A stretch of 64,000 bases of DNA from Vibrio furnissii CIP 102972 (GTDB lineage Bacteria; Pseudomonadota; Gammaproteobacteria; Enterobacterales; Vibrionaceae), in assembly GCF_000176175.1 (NCBI RefSeq), contig NZ_ACZP01000014.1, positions 310,001-374,000 on the forward strand, written 5' to 3'. Below are positions 1 to 8,315 of this stretch, piece by piece. The position numbers were made by a program, and so were the translations under genes. How positions within the stretch are numbered: the first letter of the stretch is position 1; the number at the start of each line of letters is the position of its first letter. The notes under the pieces are model-generated. The model did not search any database. It worked only from the letters and a program-made list of their open reading frames with translations, and had not been told where the DNA came from.

Positions 1-987
1 ATGAAACCTCAAGTTGTGCTGTACAAATCCCTGCCCCCCGACGCGCTGCGCACGTTACAAAACCACTTCGATGTCATTCAATTTGATGGCGTTCATGACG
101 ACAATTTCGCTGCGTTTAAGCAGGCGTTAACTCAGGCTGAAGGCTTGATTGGCAACGGCGTAGAGATGACGCCTGAATTGCTTGATGGCGCGCCTAAGCT
201 GAAAGCCGCGGCCACCATTTCGGTCGGCACCGACCAGTTCGATCTCGACTATTTGAGCCAACGTGGCATTCCACTGATTCACACACCGGGCGTGCTCGAT
301 GAAACCGTTGCTGATACGGTGATTTTACTGGCGCTCGGCGCAGCGCGGCGCGCAGGAGAAATGTCCGCAATGGTCAAGGCAGGTCGCTGGACACAGAACC
401 TCACTCCAGCGCAGTTTGGCGTCGATTTTCACGGCAAAACGCTTGGCATTGTGGGCATGGGACGCATTGGCTACGCCGTCGCCAAACGGGCGTACTATGG
501 GTTTGGTATGTCGATTTACTACCATAACCGCTCCATCAATGGAGAAGCAGAACACGATTTCGGTGCGCTGCGGATGTCGTTGGATGATCTGTTACAAGTG
601 TCTGATTTTGTGGTGGTGTTGGTACCGCTCAGCGAAGCGACGGAGAAACTGATTGGGGCCAAAGCGTTCAGCTTGATGAAACCCAGTGCGGTATTTGTCA
701 ATGCCGCGCGCGGCAAAGTGGTAGATGAGCAGGCGCTGATTCATGCCCTGCAAACCGGGCAGATTCGTGCTGCCGGGTTGGATGTGTTTGAAACCGAACC
801 CCTGCCCGCCTCGTCCCCACTGACGCAGCTCGACAACGCCTTTTTGCTGCCACATATCGGCTCAGCCACCACTGAAACGCGCCTGAAGATGGTGCACTGC
901 GCGGTCGATGGGTTGATCGCCGCAATGCGTGGCGATTACTCGCAATCTTGCGCCAATCGACGCCAACTCGAACACCCGGACGCGTAA
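1..987 (+). CDS. ghrB: 2-hydroxyacid dehydrogenase, glyoxylate/hydroxypyruvate reductase B type
   Basis: A 328-residue D-isomer-specific 2-hydroxyacid dehydrogenase. It probably reduces glyoxylate, hydroxypyruvate and 2-ketogluconate with NADPH in the cytosol. The opening MKPQVVLYKSLP closely resembles E. coli GhrB as I recall it, and the length is as expected (about 324). A Rossmann GMGRIG motif lies at residues 152-157. The catalytic triad is R237 (in NAARGKV), E266 (in FETEP) and H285 (in LPHIGSAT). The gene starts at base 1, so its promoter and ribosome site are outside the window; an in-frame extension upstream cannot be excluded but the length argues against it. It converges on the sgrR-type gene across a shared hairpin. 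Substrate preference within the family is inferred. Confidence 0.88.
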   Translation: MKPQVVLYKSLPPDALRTLQNHFDVIQFDGVHDDNFAAFKQALTQAEGLIGNGVEMTPELLDGAPKLKAAATISVGTDQFDLDYLSQRGIPLIHTPGVLDETVADTVILLALGAARRAGEMSAMVKAGRWTQNLTPAQFGVDFHGKTLGIVGMGRIGYAVAKRAYYGFGMSIYYHNRSINGEAEHDFGALRMSLDDLLQVSDFVVVLVPLSEATEKLIGAKAFSLMKPSAVFVNAARGKVVDEQALIHALQTGQIRAAGLDVFETEPLPASSPLTQLDNAFLLPHIGSATTETRLKMVHCAVDGLIAAMRGDYSQSCANRRQLEHPDA

Positions 988-992
988 CCCGC

Positions 993-1016
993 AAAACGCG
1001 CCCTCGGGCGCGCTTT
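993..1016. terminator. Bidirectional intrinsic terminator between ghrB and sgrR
   Basis: A 7-bp GC stem (CGCGCCC at 997-1003, GGGCGCG at 1006-1012) is flanked by AAAA on the left and TTT on the right. It lies between two convergent stop codons and so can serve both strands. Confidence 0.7.
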
Positions 1017-1017
1017 G

Positions 1018-2733
1018 TTAGGGCGTGATCACCACTTCTGAAAAATCCACCCAGCCATTGGCCAGCAGTTCGCTGGTGCTCACCGATTTGGCCACCGATA
1101 AAGTTTGCTGCACATGAAAGCGCGGCAAATAGAGTCCTTTTTTGATGAGCTTCTTCTCCAGCGCTTGGTAAGCTTTGAAACGCTTGGCTTCGGTCAACGG
1201 ATAAATCGCCGCCAACGCCTCGTGAAGCCACTGCTGCTGGGCCGGCGTCATGCACGCTTGCAAGCTGGTGCTGGCCAATAACCATCCTAACCACGACATG
1301 TCCGCGTCATCGCCAAACACTTCACCAGACAAAATGATGTCGGCGTGTTGCAGCGTCGCCTGTTGGCAAAATTCAGGAAACGGCAACACCGACACCTCAC
1401 AGGCAATCCCCAACTCACGCAACGCCGTCGCCAAATGATGTGCATAGTCGATGTGCTGGCCCAACGCGTACGTCAGCAGTTGTAGGGGCTGCGGCGGTTT
1501 GCCTAACTCATCCGCCCATTGCTGCGCTTGATGAAGGTTTGCCGTCAGTCGCGCCGATGGCGACGACAACATCCCTTCCGCTTTGGCCACCTCATCTGCA
1601 AACGATGCGGGCACGCCGAGCGCATCCAGGATTGCCATCAGCTTCTTCCGGCGACTTAAACTGCCCAGCCACGGCGAACGATTGGCGTTGAGCAGTATAT
1701 ATTCGCAGCCCGCTTCCCATTGCGCTCTCTGTTCGTAATCGGCCGCCTGAGCACGCGGCTCCAGCAATGGGTGGAACAGGTGGCTGTTAGGGGCAAACTC
1801 TTTGGCTTTGTCCCCGACATTCCACACCTCGATGCCATCCACCCACGGGCGATAACCGTGATAATACCGCGACACGTTCATCAAGGTGCGCCACTCCGTT
1901 TGCTCAACCAACTCAAATGGGCCGCTGCCAATCACTTGCCCTTCGCGGTCTGCATCCCCCTTGAGCCACAATGCGATGCCCATCGCGCCCGCACACAGCA
2001 GTTTGGGCAAAAGCGTCGCTTCTACCGAACTGATGATCTCGAGTCGGTAGCGATCCTGCACCTCAATCGCATCAATCAATTGATATAGCGAACGATAATG
2101 TTCAGATGTGGTGACCAACCGCGTGAAGTGTTGCTGCACGGAGTGCGCAGTCAGTGGCTCGCCATTGTGAAAGTACAGCCCTTTGCGCAGAGTGATGGCC
2201 ATGCCCCGTTCGGTGGTCTGAAAGGTCTGCGCCAAATCGCCACGATAACCGCGCGCTTGCGCATCAAAACGCAGCAAGTTCGCATACAAATAGCGAGCAA
2301 GGTGTTGTTCGGTACGGCGAGTAATATCAATGGGATCAAGTGCATGCGTGCCGCGATAAAACGGGATTTGCAAAATATCGTCACGGTGGGCGTGCGACTG
2401 GTGCCGCGCGATGTATGCCGCAATAAATGCGTCGCGTTGGGCGGGCGCAATCAAGCTGATCGCCATCGCCACCTTCCCCTCTTCAATCCAGCGACGGGCT
2501 TTGTTTTCCAACATCGGTTGCGGATCTTTGAGTAAGGTGACAATCGGGAAATTACCGCGCCCCACGGAAGATTGCCAACGGATGATGCCGTTGCCCACCA
2601 GTTTTTTCACCACCAACTGCGCGTTGCGTTTGGTGCATCCCAACTCCTGCGTCAGGCGATCCAGTGAGAGCGGCACCGGGGCTGCAACAACCAACTGGTC
2701 GCGCAAAAAAGCCAGTGCTTTCCAGTAATGCAT
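1018..2733 (-). CDS. sgrR: SgrR-family transcriptional regulator (HTH plus solute-binding domain)
   Basis: 571 residues, near the E. coli SgrR length (551). The N-terminal ~115 residues form a winged-helix DNA-binding domain (TQELGCTKRNAQLVVKKL is the HTH stretch). From about residue 165 the protein has the fold of an ABC oligopeptide-type solute-binding protein, but with no signal peptide, as is normal for cytoplasmic SgrR sensors. In enterobacteria SgrR senses sugar-phosphate stress and activates the SgrS small RNA and setA. Here it is divergent from an MFS exporter gene across 90 bp, a similar arrangement. I found no SgrS-like RNA in that short gap. The regulated target is probably the neighbouring MFS gene (inference). 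Confidence 0.8.
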   Translation of the reverse strand: MHYWKALAFLRDQLVVAAPVPLSLDRLTQELGCTKRNAQLVVKKLVGNGIIRWQSSVGRGNFPIVTLLKDPQPMLENKARRWIEEGKVAMAISLIAPAQRDAFIAAYIARHQSHAHRDDILQIPFYRGTHALDPIDITRRTEQHLARYLYANLLRFDAQARGYRGDLAQTFQTTERGMAITLRKGLYFHNGEPLTAHSVQQHFTRLVTTSEHYRSLYQLIDAIEVQDRYRLEIISSVEATLLPKLLCAGAMGIALWLKGDADREGQVIGSGPFELVEQTEWRTLMNVSRYYHGYRPWVDGIEVWNVGDKAKEFAPNSHLFHPLLEPRAQAADYEQRAQWEAGCEYILLNANRSPWLGSLSRRKKLMAILDALGVPASFADEVAKAEGMLSSPSARLTANLHQAQQWADELGKPPQPLQLLTYALGQHIDYAHHLATALRELGIACEVSVLPFPEFCQQATLQHADIILSGEVFGDDADMSWLGWLLASTSLQACMTPAQQQWLHEALAAIYPLTEAKRFKAYQALEKKLIKKGLYLPRFHVQQTLSVAKSVSTSELLANGWVDFSEVVITP

Positions 2734-2823
2734 AAAGACGAAATCCTTTTTCTATCTTTCTATTTTTATTCATCTTTTATTTTCGATAATGATTCAACAA
2801 CTTCGGTTAAAAAGGAACCAAAA

Positions 2824-4035
2824 ATGAATACGTTAACGGATTATCGAACCTCTATCTGGAAAAGTTCCAGTTTTGTCATTCTATTCTCTAGTGCTTTTTT
2901 TGTCGCTTTGGGAAGTAAAATATACGACTTAGCTCTCCCATTGTTGGTCTACGAACTCACGCAATCGTCCCATATGATGGGCTGGATGCGAGCGGTTGAA
3001 TTTCTGCCCAACCTCTTACTGGCGCTGTTCATCGGCGTGTGGGTGGATCGCTGTGACAAGAAATCGTGGTCGCAAGCCATGTTGCTGGGTCAAATCCTCA
3101 CTATTTTGCTCTCCTACTCGGCGGTGAGCTGGATGGCGGAGCCGCTGTATGTGCTGTTTCCGTGCGCGTTTTTGATGATGGCGTTTAACTACGGCTATCA
3201 CAATGCGCGCATGGCGATGCTCAAATTGGCACTGCCGCACGCGCAGCAAAATACCGCCACGGCGCGCATGAGTTCGCTCTACAGCTTGATGGAAACTGTC
3301 GGGCCGGTGTTGTCCGGCGCGCTGCTGCTGTTGTCTGAGCTGCATCAAATCTTTCTTGGTTTAGCGCTGTTGTGGTTGCTGGCGTATTGGCAACTGAATC
3401 GCCTGACGTTGGAAACTCCTCAAGTGAGTGAGCACCCACCCGTGTGGCAAGCGCTGCGCGAGGGATGGCACGTGCTCTACCACGAAAAGAACATGTGGCG
3501 GATCACGCTGGCAGTGATGGTGATTAACACCATCGGTTCGATCTTTTGGATTCAGTCGATCTACATTGCCAAAGCAGACTTATCGCTGAGTGCCATCGAC
3601 ATCGGCTATATGGTTGCTGCTTCAGGCATTGGCGGCGTGTTGAGCGCATTTGTCGCCGACACGGTACGGCGTCAAATCGGCCTTGGAAAACTGCTCATTA
3701 TCAGTATTGCACTGGAATCGATTGGGTTCATTCTGCCCGTACTGAGCCAAACGCCAATGATGTTGATCGTGGCATTCTTCTGGGTCTCTGCGGTGGGTCT
3801 GTTTAGCAACATTTGTATCTGGAGTTACCGCCAAGAGGCATTTTCGCAGCAGCACTTGGGCCGCATTGCTGGGCTGACGGGCTCACTGTTTAAACTGTTG
3901 ATGCCGTTTGGTTTGGCCGCATCCGGCTACTTAATGACACGGTATGGTTCAACGATGCTGTTCAGTGCCTGCTTCGTGGTGCAATTTGTAGTGGCGATTT
4001 TTTTGCTTTTCAGTAGAGTGAGAGCGATACCGTAA
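2824..4035 (+). CDS. MFS transporter (drug/siderophore exporter-like)
   Basis: Inner-membrane major facilitator protein of 403 residues with about 12 hydrophobic segments and the loop-2/3 type motif GVWVDRCDKK near residues 72-81. I chose the ATG at 2824 because AAGGAA lies 7-8 bases upstream and the protein then starts MNTLTDYRTS; an in-frame start at 2728 would run back into the sgrR promoter. The sequence resembles the MFS subgroup that includes EntS-like exporters; the substrate is unknown. Divergent to sgrR, so it is a plausible SgrR target. The promoter probably lies in 2734-2823, where GATAAT occurs. Confidence 0.75.
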   Translation: MNTLTDYRTSIWKSSSFVILFSSAFFVALGSKIYDLALPLLVYELTQSSHMMGWMRAVEFLPNLLLALFIGVWVDRCDKKSWSQAMLLGQILTILLSYSAVSWMAEPLYVLFPCAFLMMAFNYGYHNARMAMLKLALPHAQQNTATARMSSLYSLMETVGPVLSGALLLLSELHQIFLGLALLWLLAYWQLNRLTLETPQVSEHPPVWQALREGWHVLYHEKNMWRITLAVMVINTIGSIFWIQSIYIAKADLSLSAIDIGYMVAASGIGGVLSAFVADTVRRQIGLGKLLIISIALESIGFILPVLSQTPMMLIVAFFWVSAVGLFSNICIWSYRQEAFSQQHLGRIAGLTGSLFKLLMPFGLAASGYLMTRYGSTMLFSACFVVQFVVAIFLLFSRVRAIP

Positions 4036-4063
4036 TCGACGCGCGAACCACTGGACATACTCG

Positions 4064-4516
4064 ATGAAGCTCTCTTTTCGCCCCGCCACCGACGCCGATG
4101 ATGAATTTGCTTTTGAGCTCAGAAAGGCCACCGAGCACGATTTGGTGACGCAAACTTTTGGATGGGATGAAGCGTTGCAGCGAGCGCTTCATCGTCAAGA
4201 ATGGAAATCGGGATTACCAACCCTCATTTGCGCCGACGACCAACCGATCGGCACCTACATGCTGCATGACAAAAATGACACACTCTATTTTTCGCGCTTT
4301 TTCATTCTGCCAGCCTATCAAGGCCAAGGCATTGGCAGCCAAGTTCTGCGAGACATCACCGAGTTTTCGAACCAAGCCAAGCGGCCGTGTTTGCTGTGCT
4401 ACCTGCAAGGCAACCGCGCCGCTCATCTCTATCAACGCTTTGGTTTTCAGGTGTATCGCGAAGACGCGCCGTTCGTCTATATGAAATACAGCCCCGTCAG
4501 CCACACGGCGCCATAA
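4064..4516 (+). CDS. GNAT family N-acetyltransferase
   Basis: 150-residue single-domain acetyltransferase. The acetyl-CoA pyrophosphate-binding motif QGQGIG is at residues 86-91, preceded by the beta-4 strand YFSRFFILPAY and followed by the C-terminal YQRFGFQVY motif typical of this fold. It begins 28 bases after the MFS gene on the same strand with a weak ribosome site, so the two are probably co-transcribed. The substrate cannot be told from sequence. Confidence 0.8.
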   Translation: MKLSFRPATDADDEFAFELRKATEHDLVTQTFGWDEALQRALHRQEWKSGLPTLICADDQPIGTYMLHDKNDTLYFSRFFILPAYQGQGIGSQVLRDITEFSNQAKRPCLLCYLQGNRAAHLYQRFGFQVYREDAPFVYMKYSPVSHTAP

Positions 4517-4528
4517 AGCAGCGCCGTG
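4504..4528. terminator. Hairpin between convergent GNAT and carbonic-anhydrase-like genes
   Basis: 8-bp perfect stem CACGGCGC/GCGCCGTG with a 9-base loop that contains the GNAT stop codon. There is no T-tract, so it is a weak or Rho-assisted terminator at best. Confidence 0.4.
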
Positions 4529-4554
4529 AATAAACGCGCACCCTCAACGACCCA

Positions 4555-5241
4555 TTAAGTATCGGAATGCGCCATAGAACGATGTGATGGGCTGCCCGCG
4601 TGCACCAAGCGGTCAACTAACGTGGGCGGCAGCGGCCGCGAATCATGCAAAACCAGCCAACGCACATCACCTTCGCAGCTCCGCTGCTCTCGATAAGCCC
4701 CTTTGACGCACACGTAATCATTCGAAGCGGGCAATAATGTGTCGATGGGAAACGGCTGGCTAAACTCATGGTTCAGCAGCCGATCTGACGAGAGGCTGTC
4801 TACATACCGCTTAAACCGCAGGCTTTGCTGATCGCGTTGATACAGCATCGTCAGGATCATCAGATGCCCCGCGGCATCTGCGTTCACAAAATGCGCTTCC
4901 ATCGTGTCGCTGCCCTCGTCATCGTGGGTAAACGAGTCAAAATGCAGATGAATCTGCTGTAAGTGGTAGGCAGTTCCCCCCACGTACAGTTGGTTTTGGC
5001 CGTTAAAGCCTAACACCAGCACATCGTTGGTTAAGGTGGAGGAAATCACCTGTCCGGCGTATAACCGAGTGATGGCGTGGGCATCTCGAATAACCAATTG
5101 CCCTAGAAAATCGTAATCCAACACCAGCTCAGGGGCGTGTTGGGATGACTGAAAATCATCATCAAAATGGTGAGGCGCTGGCGCTGAACATTTCCATAAC
5201 AGCAGGCAGAGCGCGATGAAGGCAAGCGTCCAATTCTTCAT
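4555..5241 (-). CDS. Alpha-carbonic-anhydrase-like exported protein with altered active site
   Basis: 228 residues. The N-terminus is a hydrophobic export or anchor segment (residues 4-16) ending in WKC at 16-18; this is not a proper lipobox because Lys precedes the Cys. The body matches the alpha-carbonic anhydrase core. The zinc-ligand pattern IHLHF gives H98 and H100, EAHFV gives H117, and CEGDVRWLVL near the C-terminus matches the family's CTEGVTW block. Two key catalytic positions differ: the usual Glu of SEH is T105, and the TTPPC gate with its essential Thr is E185-Q-R-S-C189. Zinc may bind, but CO2 hydration is doubtful. C178 and C189 could form a disulfide. Last gene of an EAL / response regulator / this-gene unit, 53 bases after the regulator. 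Confidence 0.6.
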   Translation of the reverse strand: MKNWTLAFIALCLLLWKCSAPAPHHFDDDFQSSQHAPELVLDYDFLGQLVIRDAHAITRLYAGQVISSTLTNDVLVLGFNGQNQLYVGGTAYHLQQIHLHFDSFTHDDEGSDTMEAHFVNADAAGHLMILTMLYQRDQQSLRFKRYVDSLSSDRLLNHEFSQPFPIDTLLPASNDYVCVKGAYREQRSCEGDVRWLVLHDSRPLPPTLVDRLVHAGSPSHRSMAHSDT

Positions 5242-5294
5242 GAAACGAGGAATCCATAGTCAAACAAAAACGGGCATCACACGTCAGGCCGCGG

Positions 5295-5954
5295 CTATCG
5301 CTTAATGCAATAACCGACGCCATAAATGGTTTCGATGCCAATGTCCGGAAAGTACTCTCTCAAGCGTAAAATATGCGTATCCACAGTGCGCGTGTTGAGT
5401 GAACAGGAGTATCCCCAAACTTTTTCCAGCAATTCTGAACGCGAAAACACCTTACCGATATTCAGCGAAAGGAAGAAAAGCAGCTCAAATGCCTTTTTGG
5501 ACAGATGATAACGGTCGCCTTTGTACCAAGTTTCCCAAGTCACGCGATTGATCGAAAAACCGACATCAGAAAACTCAACCTGATATCGGACCTCGCGATC
5601 TTTGGAAAACTTTCTGAGATGCGCTTTCACACGCGCATACATCTCGAGGCCAGAAAAAGGGCAATCCAGAAAATCGATCGCCCCGCTATCGAGCCATCTC
5701 ACCTTGTCTGCGACCGTACACCCGTCACCGACCATCATCACCGGCACGTTTTTCAACGCCAGCAACATGGGCAGATCAAACGTGGACTGGTCTTTTTTCA
5801 CATGCCAAATCACCAAATCTGCTTTTAACCAATCGGACTTGGCAGAAAAGAGTTTACGGTGATGCACACATGCGTAACCTACGATTTCAAAACTTAAGAC
5901 CAACGCCGAAGCGATGGCATTATCTTGATCAATAATAAGAATATTTTTAGACAA
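5295..5954 (-). CDS. OmpR-type winged-helix regulator with degenerate receiver
   Basis: 219 residues: a receiver-like domain (1-115) and an OmpR/PhoB winged helix (about 125-219, with FELLFFLSLNIGKVFSRSELLEKV-type helices and a YGVGYCIKR C-terminal hairpin). The acidic pocket D9/D11 is kept. The phospho-acceptor Asp expected after LVIW is H51, the conserved Lys before Pro-Phe is C98, and the Ser/Thr switch residue is G76. It therefore probably works without phosphorylation, as an atypical regulator. It lies 24 bases downstream of an EAL-domain gene on the same strand, and no histidine kinase is adjacent. Codon use is more AT-rich than the window average. Targets are unknown; the fimbrial locus nearby is a candidate. 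Confidence 0.8.
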   Translation of the reverse strand: MSKNILIIDQDNAIASALVLSFEIVGYACVHHRKLFSAKSDWLKADLVIWHVKKDQSTFDLPMLLALKNVPVMMVGDGCTVADKVRWLDSGAIDFLDCPFSGLEMYARVKAHLRKFSKDREVRYQVEFSDVGFSINRVTWETWYKGDRYHLSKKAFELLFFLSLNIGKVFSRSELLEKVWGYSCSLNTRTVDTHILRLREYFPDIGIETIYGVGYCIKR

Positions 5955-5978
5955 AGCGACAACCTAGAAATGAATAGA

Positions 5979-6719
5979 CTAAATAGTATTTTTTAAATTA
6001 AGCACTCGTATTTCCGCCCAATAATGCCCTTGAGCAAGATCAGCTTTCGTTGAGCGAACTAACTTCAAATCTTTTTCAGTTTCAATACCTTCGATCAATA
6101 CATGGCCACAGAAATTTTTACTCTTTGCAATCAAAAAATTGAGAAGCTTTTTATTTTTTCTTAATGTCCAAAATGTTTCTTTATCAATTTTTCCACCATA
6201 GAAATGAATCCCCGCGTCAATGAAGAAATCCATCAGGTCTTCGTTCAAATCATCAGCCCAGAGTTCCACCCCTAATGCTTGAAGTTTTTTCACTTGATAA
6301 CGCAGCTGATTGATTTCAATGGGTTCAAATTGATAGACATCGTGAAGATCCTGTAATTCCACAGAAATTGAAGTTGGAATCATGCCAATGGTTTTTATCT
6401 CTAAGAGCAAATCATTGGTTAATATCTCTCTCAATGGGAGATTGATGTAGATACGACAATTCGTAATGTCTTTAATCAACTCCAACTGATTAAAAAAAAG
6501 ACATTTCTTCGTTGAATATTCCAGACGGCCAAATGAGGCCTCTACGTCAATATTCGGCTCACACACCGAAAGCATTTCATAAGCAATTGTGGTAAGGTTA
6601 TCCAAATCAACGATCGGTTCAAACTTCAAATCGTTAATAAATGGGACATCGATTTTTATATTGTCTATAGCTATTTTCACGTCATTGAATGATGTGAAAT
6701 TTATGTTTGGATAAATCAT
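5979..6719 (-). CDS. Stand-alone EAL-domain protein (putative c-di-GMP phosphodiesterase)
   Basis: 246 residues, almost entirely one EAL domain, no membrane segment. Catalytic positions appear largely kept: E48 (in EML), N93, E121, the D156-D157 metal pair, K177, E210/E213 (IEGIE) and Q230. Two deviations are EML in place of EAL and DDLN in place of the loop-6 DDFG. Activity is thus possible but uncertain; it could be a c-di-GMP binder. It heads the minus-strand unit with the atypical response regulator and is divergent from the ToxR-like gene across 332 AT-rich bases. The gene itself is AT-rich (many AAA, AAT, ATT codons), suggesting acquisition with the fimbrial locus. Confidence 0.78.
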   Translation of the reverse strand: MIYPNINFTSFNDVKIAIDNIKIDVPFINDLKFEPIVDLDNLTTIAYEMLSVCEPNIDVEASFGRLEYSTKKCLFFNQLELIKDITNCRIYINLPLREILTNDLLLEIKTIGMIPTSISVELQDLHDVYQFEPIEINQLRYQVKKLQALGVELWADDLNEDLMDFFIDAGIHFYGGKIDKETFWTLRKNKKLLNFLIAKSKNFCGHVLIEGIETEKDLKLVRSTKADLAQGHYWAEIRVLNLKNTI

Positions 6720-7051
6720 TATTATATTTCACCGACCAATACTTTCTCATAACTGATTTGCCACCGTCATTGGCGCATATCGGCAAGCATCGATAGCAAG
6801 ACGAGCGGCTTGGGATAAGATACATAAGAAAAACCTAAACAAATACATTATAAAGGTATTTGAATCATATCTAGCATTTTTATCTGTTTAATTTAACTTT
6901 TTAAACAATTGATGCTAATATTTATGTTTGTACAGCATTTACTATTAATATCAAAAAGCATAATTCAACCGTATAAAAAACAACCACATCAACTGGTAAC
7001 TATTTGATTTAATGCTATAATGTTTTCAGTTTACAATGTTGGAAAAAGCGA
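6720..7051. other. Divergent AT-rich intergenic region
   Basis: 332 bases between the EAL unit and the ToxR-like gene, with no credible ORF. It is strongly AT-rich and has poly-A/T tracts typical of H-NS-silenced DNA. An extended -10 for the ToxR-like gene lies at 7013-7021. I see no clear promoter for the EAL gene. Confidence 0.6.
7013..7021 (+). promoter_or_regulatory. Extended -10 promoter element of the toxR-like gene
   Basis: TGCTATAAT is a perfect extended -10 (TGnTATAAT). The spacer-appropriate -35 (about 6993-6998, CTGGTA) is poor, as expected for extended -10 promoters. Transcription would start near 7028, with GGAAAA serving as ribosome site for the ATG at 7052. Confidence 0.5.
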
Positions 7052-7840
7052 ATGAAATTGCTTCTCAATCATACGGTCATCTATAACTCAAGCGATGGCA
7101 CGCTCAAGCTATCAGATGCAGAATCCGATCATGAAAGCCTCACGCTGACACCAACCGCTAATCGTTTATTGGAATTATTGTCAAAACATCACGGTACACC
7201 AATGGAACGTGATGTTTTATTGATGGAAGGTTGGGATAAGTTTGGATTAAAGGGGTCGTACAGTTCACTCAATCAATATATTAGTCAACTGCGAAAGACG
7301 TTGCATAAATTTACGGGCGTGGATGATATTATTTTAACCATTCCTAAAGTTGGATTTATGCTGAACAACGAGTTCCCTATTAAAAACATGGACCCGGAAC
7401 CCATTGCTGTATCGGAATCAACGGCCAAAGCACATCATGCCCCCAAGAAAAAAGTTACATTCAAGAAATATCTATACCCATTTCTTTACACCAGTTTATT
7501 TGGCGTACTGGTCACGGGCACGACTATCATTTCCAAAAAGTTTTATCAAGATGCTTACCATATCGGTAAAATTGAGCAATGTGATGTGTATAATTTTAGA
7601 AAGCGTTCCGATGAAGGCATCGCCTTTCAATTATCCATTCTCAAAGAAGAAATGCAGAAGTTGAATATTCATTGTGGTAAGACAGAAAAAGTTTTTTTCC
7701 ATAGTCAAAACAGCTTATTTTACGGTCACTCTGGTCGACTGTTTTTCTCTAAATGTTTTTTAGTGGATGGCAAGTTTTCTGCTTGTGAGAATTACTATTA
7801 CTACCAATGGAAGAAAAATGAAAAAATTAATCACCTTTAG
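7052..7840 (+). CDS. ToxR-like transmembrane winged-helix regulator
   Basis: 262 residues in the ToxR/TcpP/CadC layout: cytoplasmic OmpR-type winged helix (about 27-105, containing NQYISQLRKTLHKF and a TIPKVGF wing), a charged linker, one transmembrane helix (about 141-161) and a ~100-residue periplasmic domain with four cysteines (C177, C208, C235, C245). Such proteins bind DNA while membrane-bound and are steered by a small partner. The stop codon overlaps the start of the downstream partner gene by 23 bases. Low GC and position next to the fimbrial operon suggest it controls those pili (inference). It is not toxR itself: the periplasmic domain is unlike that of housekeeping ToxR. Confidence 0.8.
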   Translation: MKLLLNHTVIYNSSDGTLKLSDAESDHESLTLTPTANRLLELLSKHHGTPMERDVLLMEGWDKFGLKGSYSSLNQYISQLRKTLHKFTGVDDIILTIPKVGFMLNNEFPIKNMDPEPIAVSESTAKAHHAPKKKVTFKKYLYPFLYTSLFGVLVTGTTIISKKFYQDAYHIGKIEQCDVYNFRKRSDEGIAFQLSILKEEMQKLNIHCGKTEKVFFHSQNSLFYGHSGRLFFSKCFLVDGKFSACENYYYYQWKKNEKINHL

Positions 7841-8294
7841 TTTAATCGCTTCAATTTCCGCTGGGTATCTTTACTATGATTATGATAAGGCGAGATATTT
7901 GTCGTCGACTTGTCGAGCCACGCTCAATTATTATAACAGCGATGACATTAACAATGATTTTTCCATGTATGCTGATATCGCATTTACGTTCCATAAAAAC
8001 AAAACGGGAACCGTGTTTATCTCGGGCGATGCTGTGTATCAAGGGCAACGATACGTGATTCATAAACGAGAGAATTTCAATTACGAACACATTGATAATA
8101 ACAATTACACCTTCTCTATCAATCAATCCGAGAGTTTGTTCAAAGACGGCATGCAAAACGATGTCATGGATAAATACTTACCCTCTTTGATTGTGGGTAC
8201 ATCGCGTTCCATAACCTTGGAAATGATCAACGTGAACACCCTGCTCATTTCAAATCGCTATGCCCCCGTTCTCACTTGCGTCATTGATCAATAA
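7818..8294 (+). CDS. FidL/ToxS-like membrane-anchored periplasmic partner
   Basis: 158 residues from ATG 7818, preceded by an A-rich GGAAGAAAA ribosome site. N-terminal anchor at about residues 4-20, then a periplasmic domain with C32 and C154. Length, topology and the overlap with a ToxR-like gene match the FidL-like/ToxS class of co-regulators, which stabilise or gate their transmembrane partner in the periplasm. A longer in-frame start at 7767 lies deep inside the upstream gene and is rejected. The gene is AT-rich like its partner. Assignment to FidL-like rather than ToxS is from layout and general resemblance only. Confidence 0.65.
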   Translation: MKKLITFSLIASISAGYLYYDYDKARYLSSTCRATLNYYNSDDINNDFSMYADIAFTFHKNKTGTVFISGDAVYQGQRYVIHKRENFNYEHIDNNNYTFSINQSESLFKDGMQNDVMDKYLPSLIVGTSRSITLEMINVNTLLISNRYAPVLTCVIDQ

Positions 8295-8315
8295 AGCGCC
8301 CTAAGGCGCTTTATT
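8290..8315. terminator. Bidirectional terminator after the toxR/fidL-like pair
   Basis: Perfect 11-bp stem AATAAAGCGCC/GGCGCTTTATT with loop CTAA, containing the stop codons of both convergent genes (TAA at 8292-8294, minus-strand TAG at 8301-8303). The A/T ends give a U-tract in each direction. Confidence 0.75.

Noticed and set aside
698..1294. 198-codon minus-strand frame overlapping ghrB and sgrR
   Set aside because: It overlaps both well-supported genes and has the Arg-rich composition typical of antisense frames.
5187..5241. Lipoprotein signal on the carbonic-anhydrase-like protein
   Set aside because: The Cys at residue 18 is preceded by LLLWK; Lys at -1 is not compatible with a standard lipobox.
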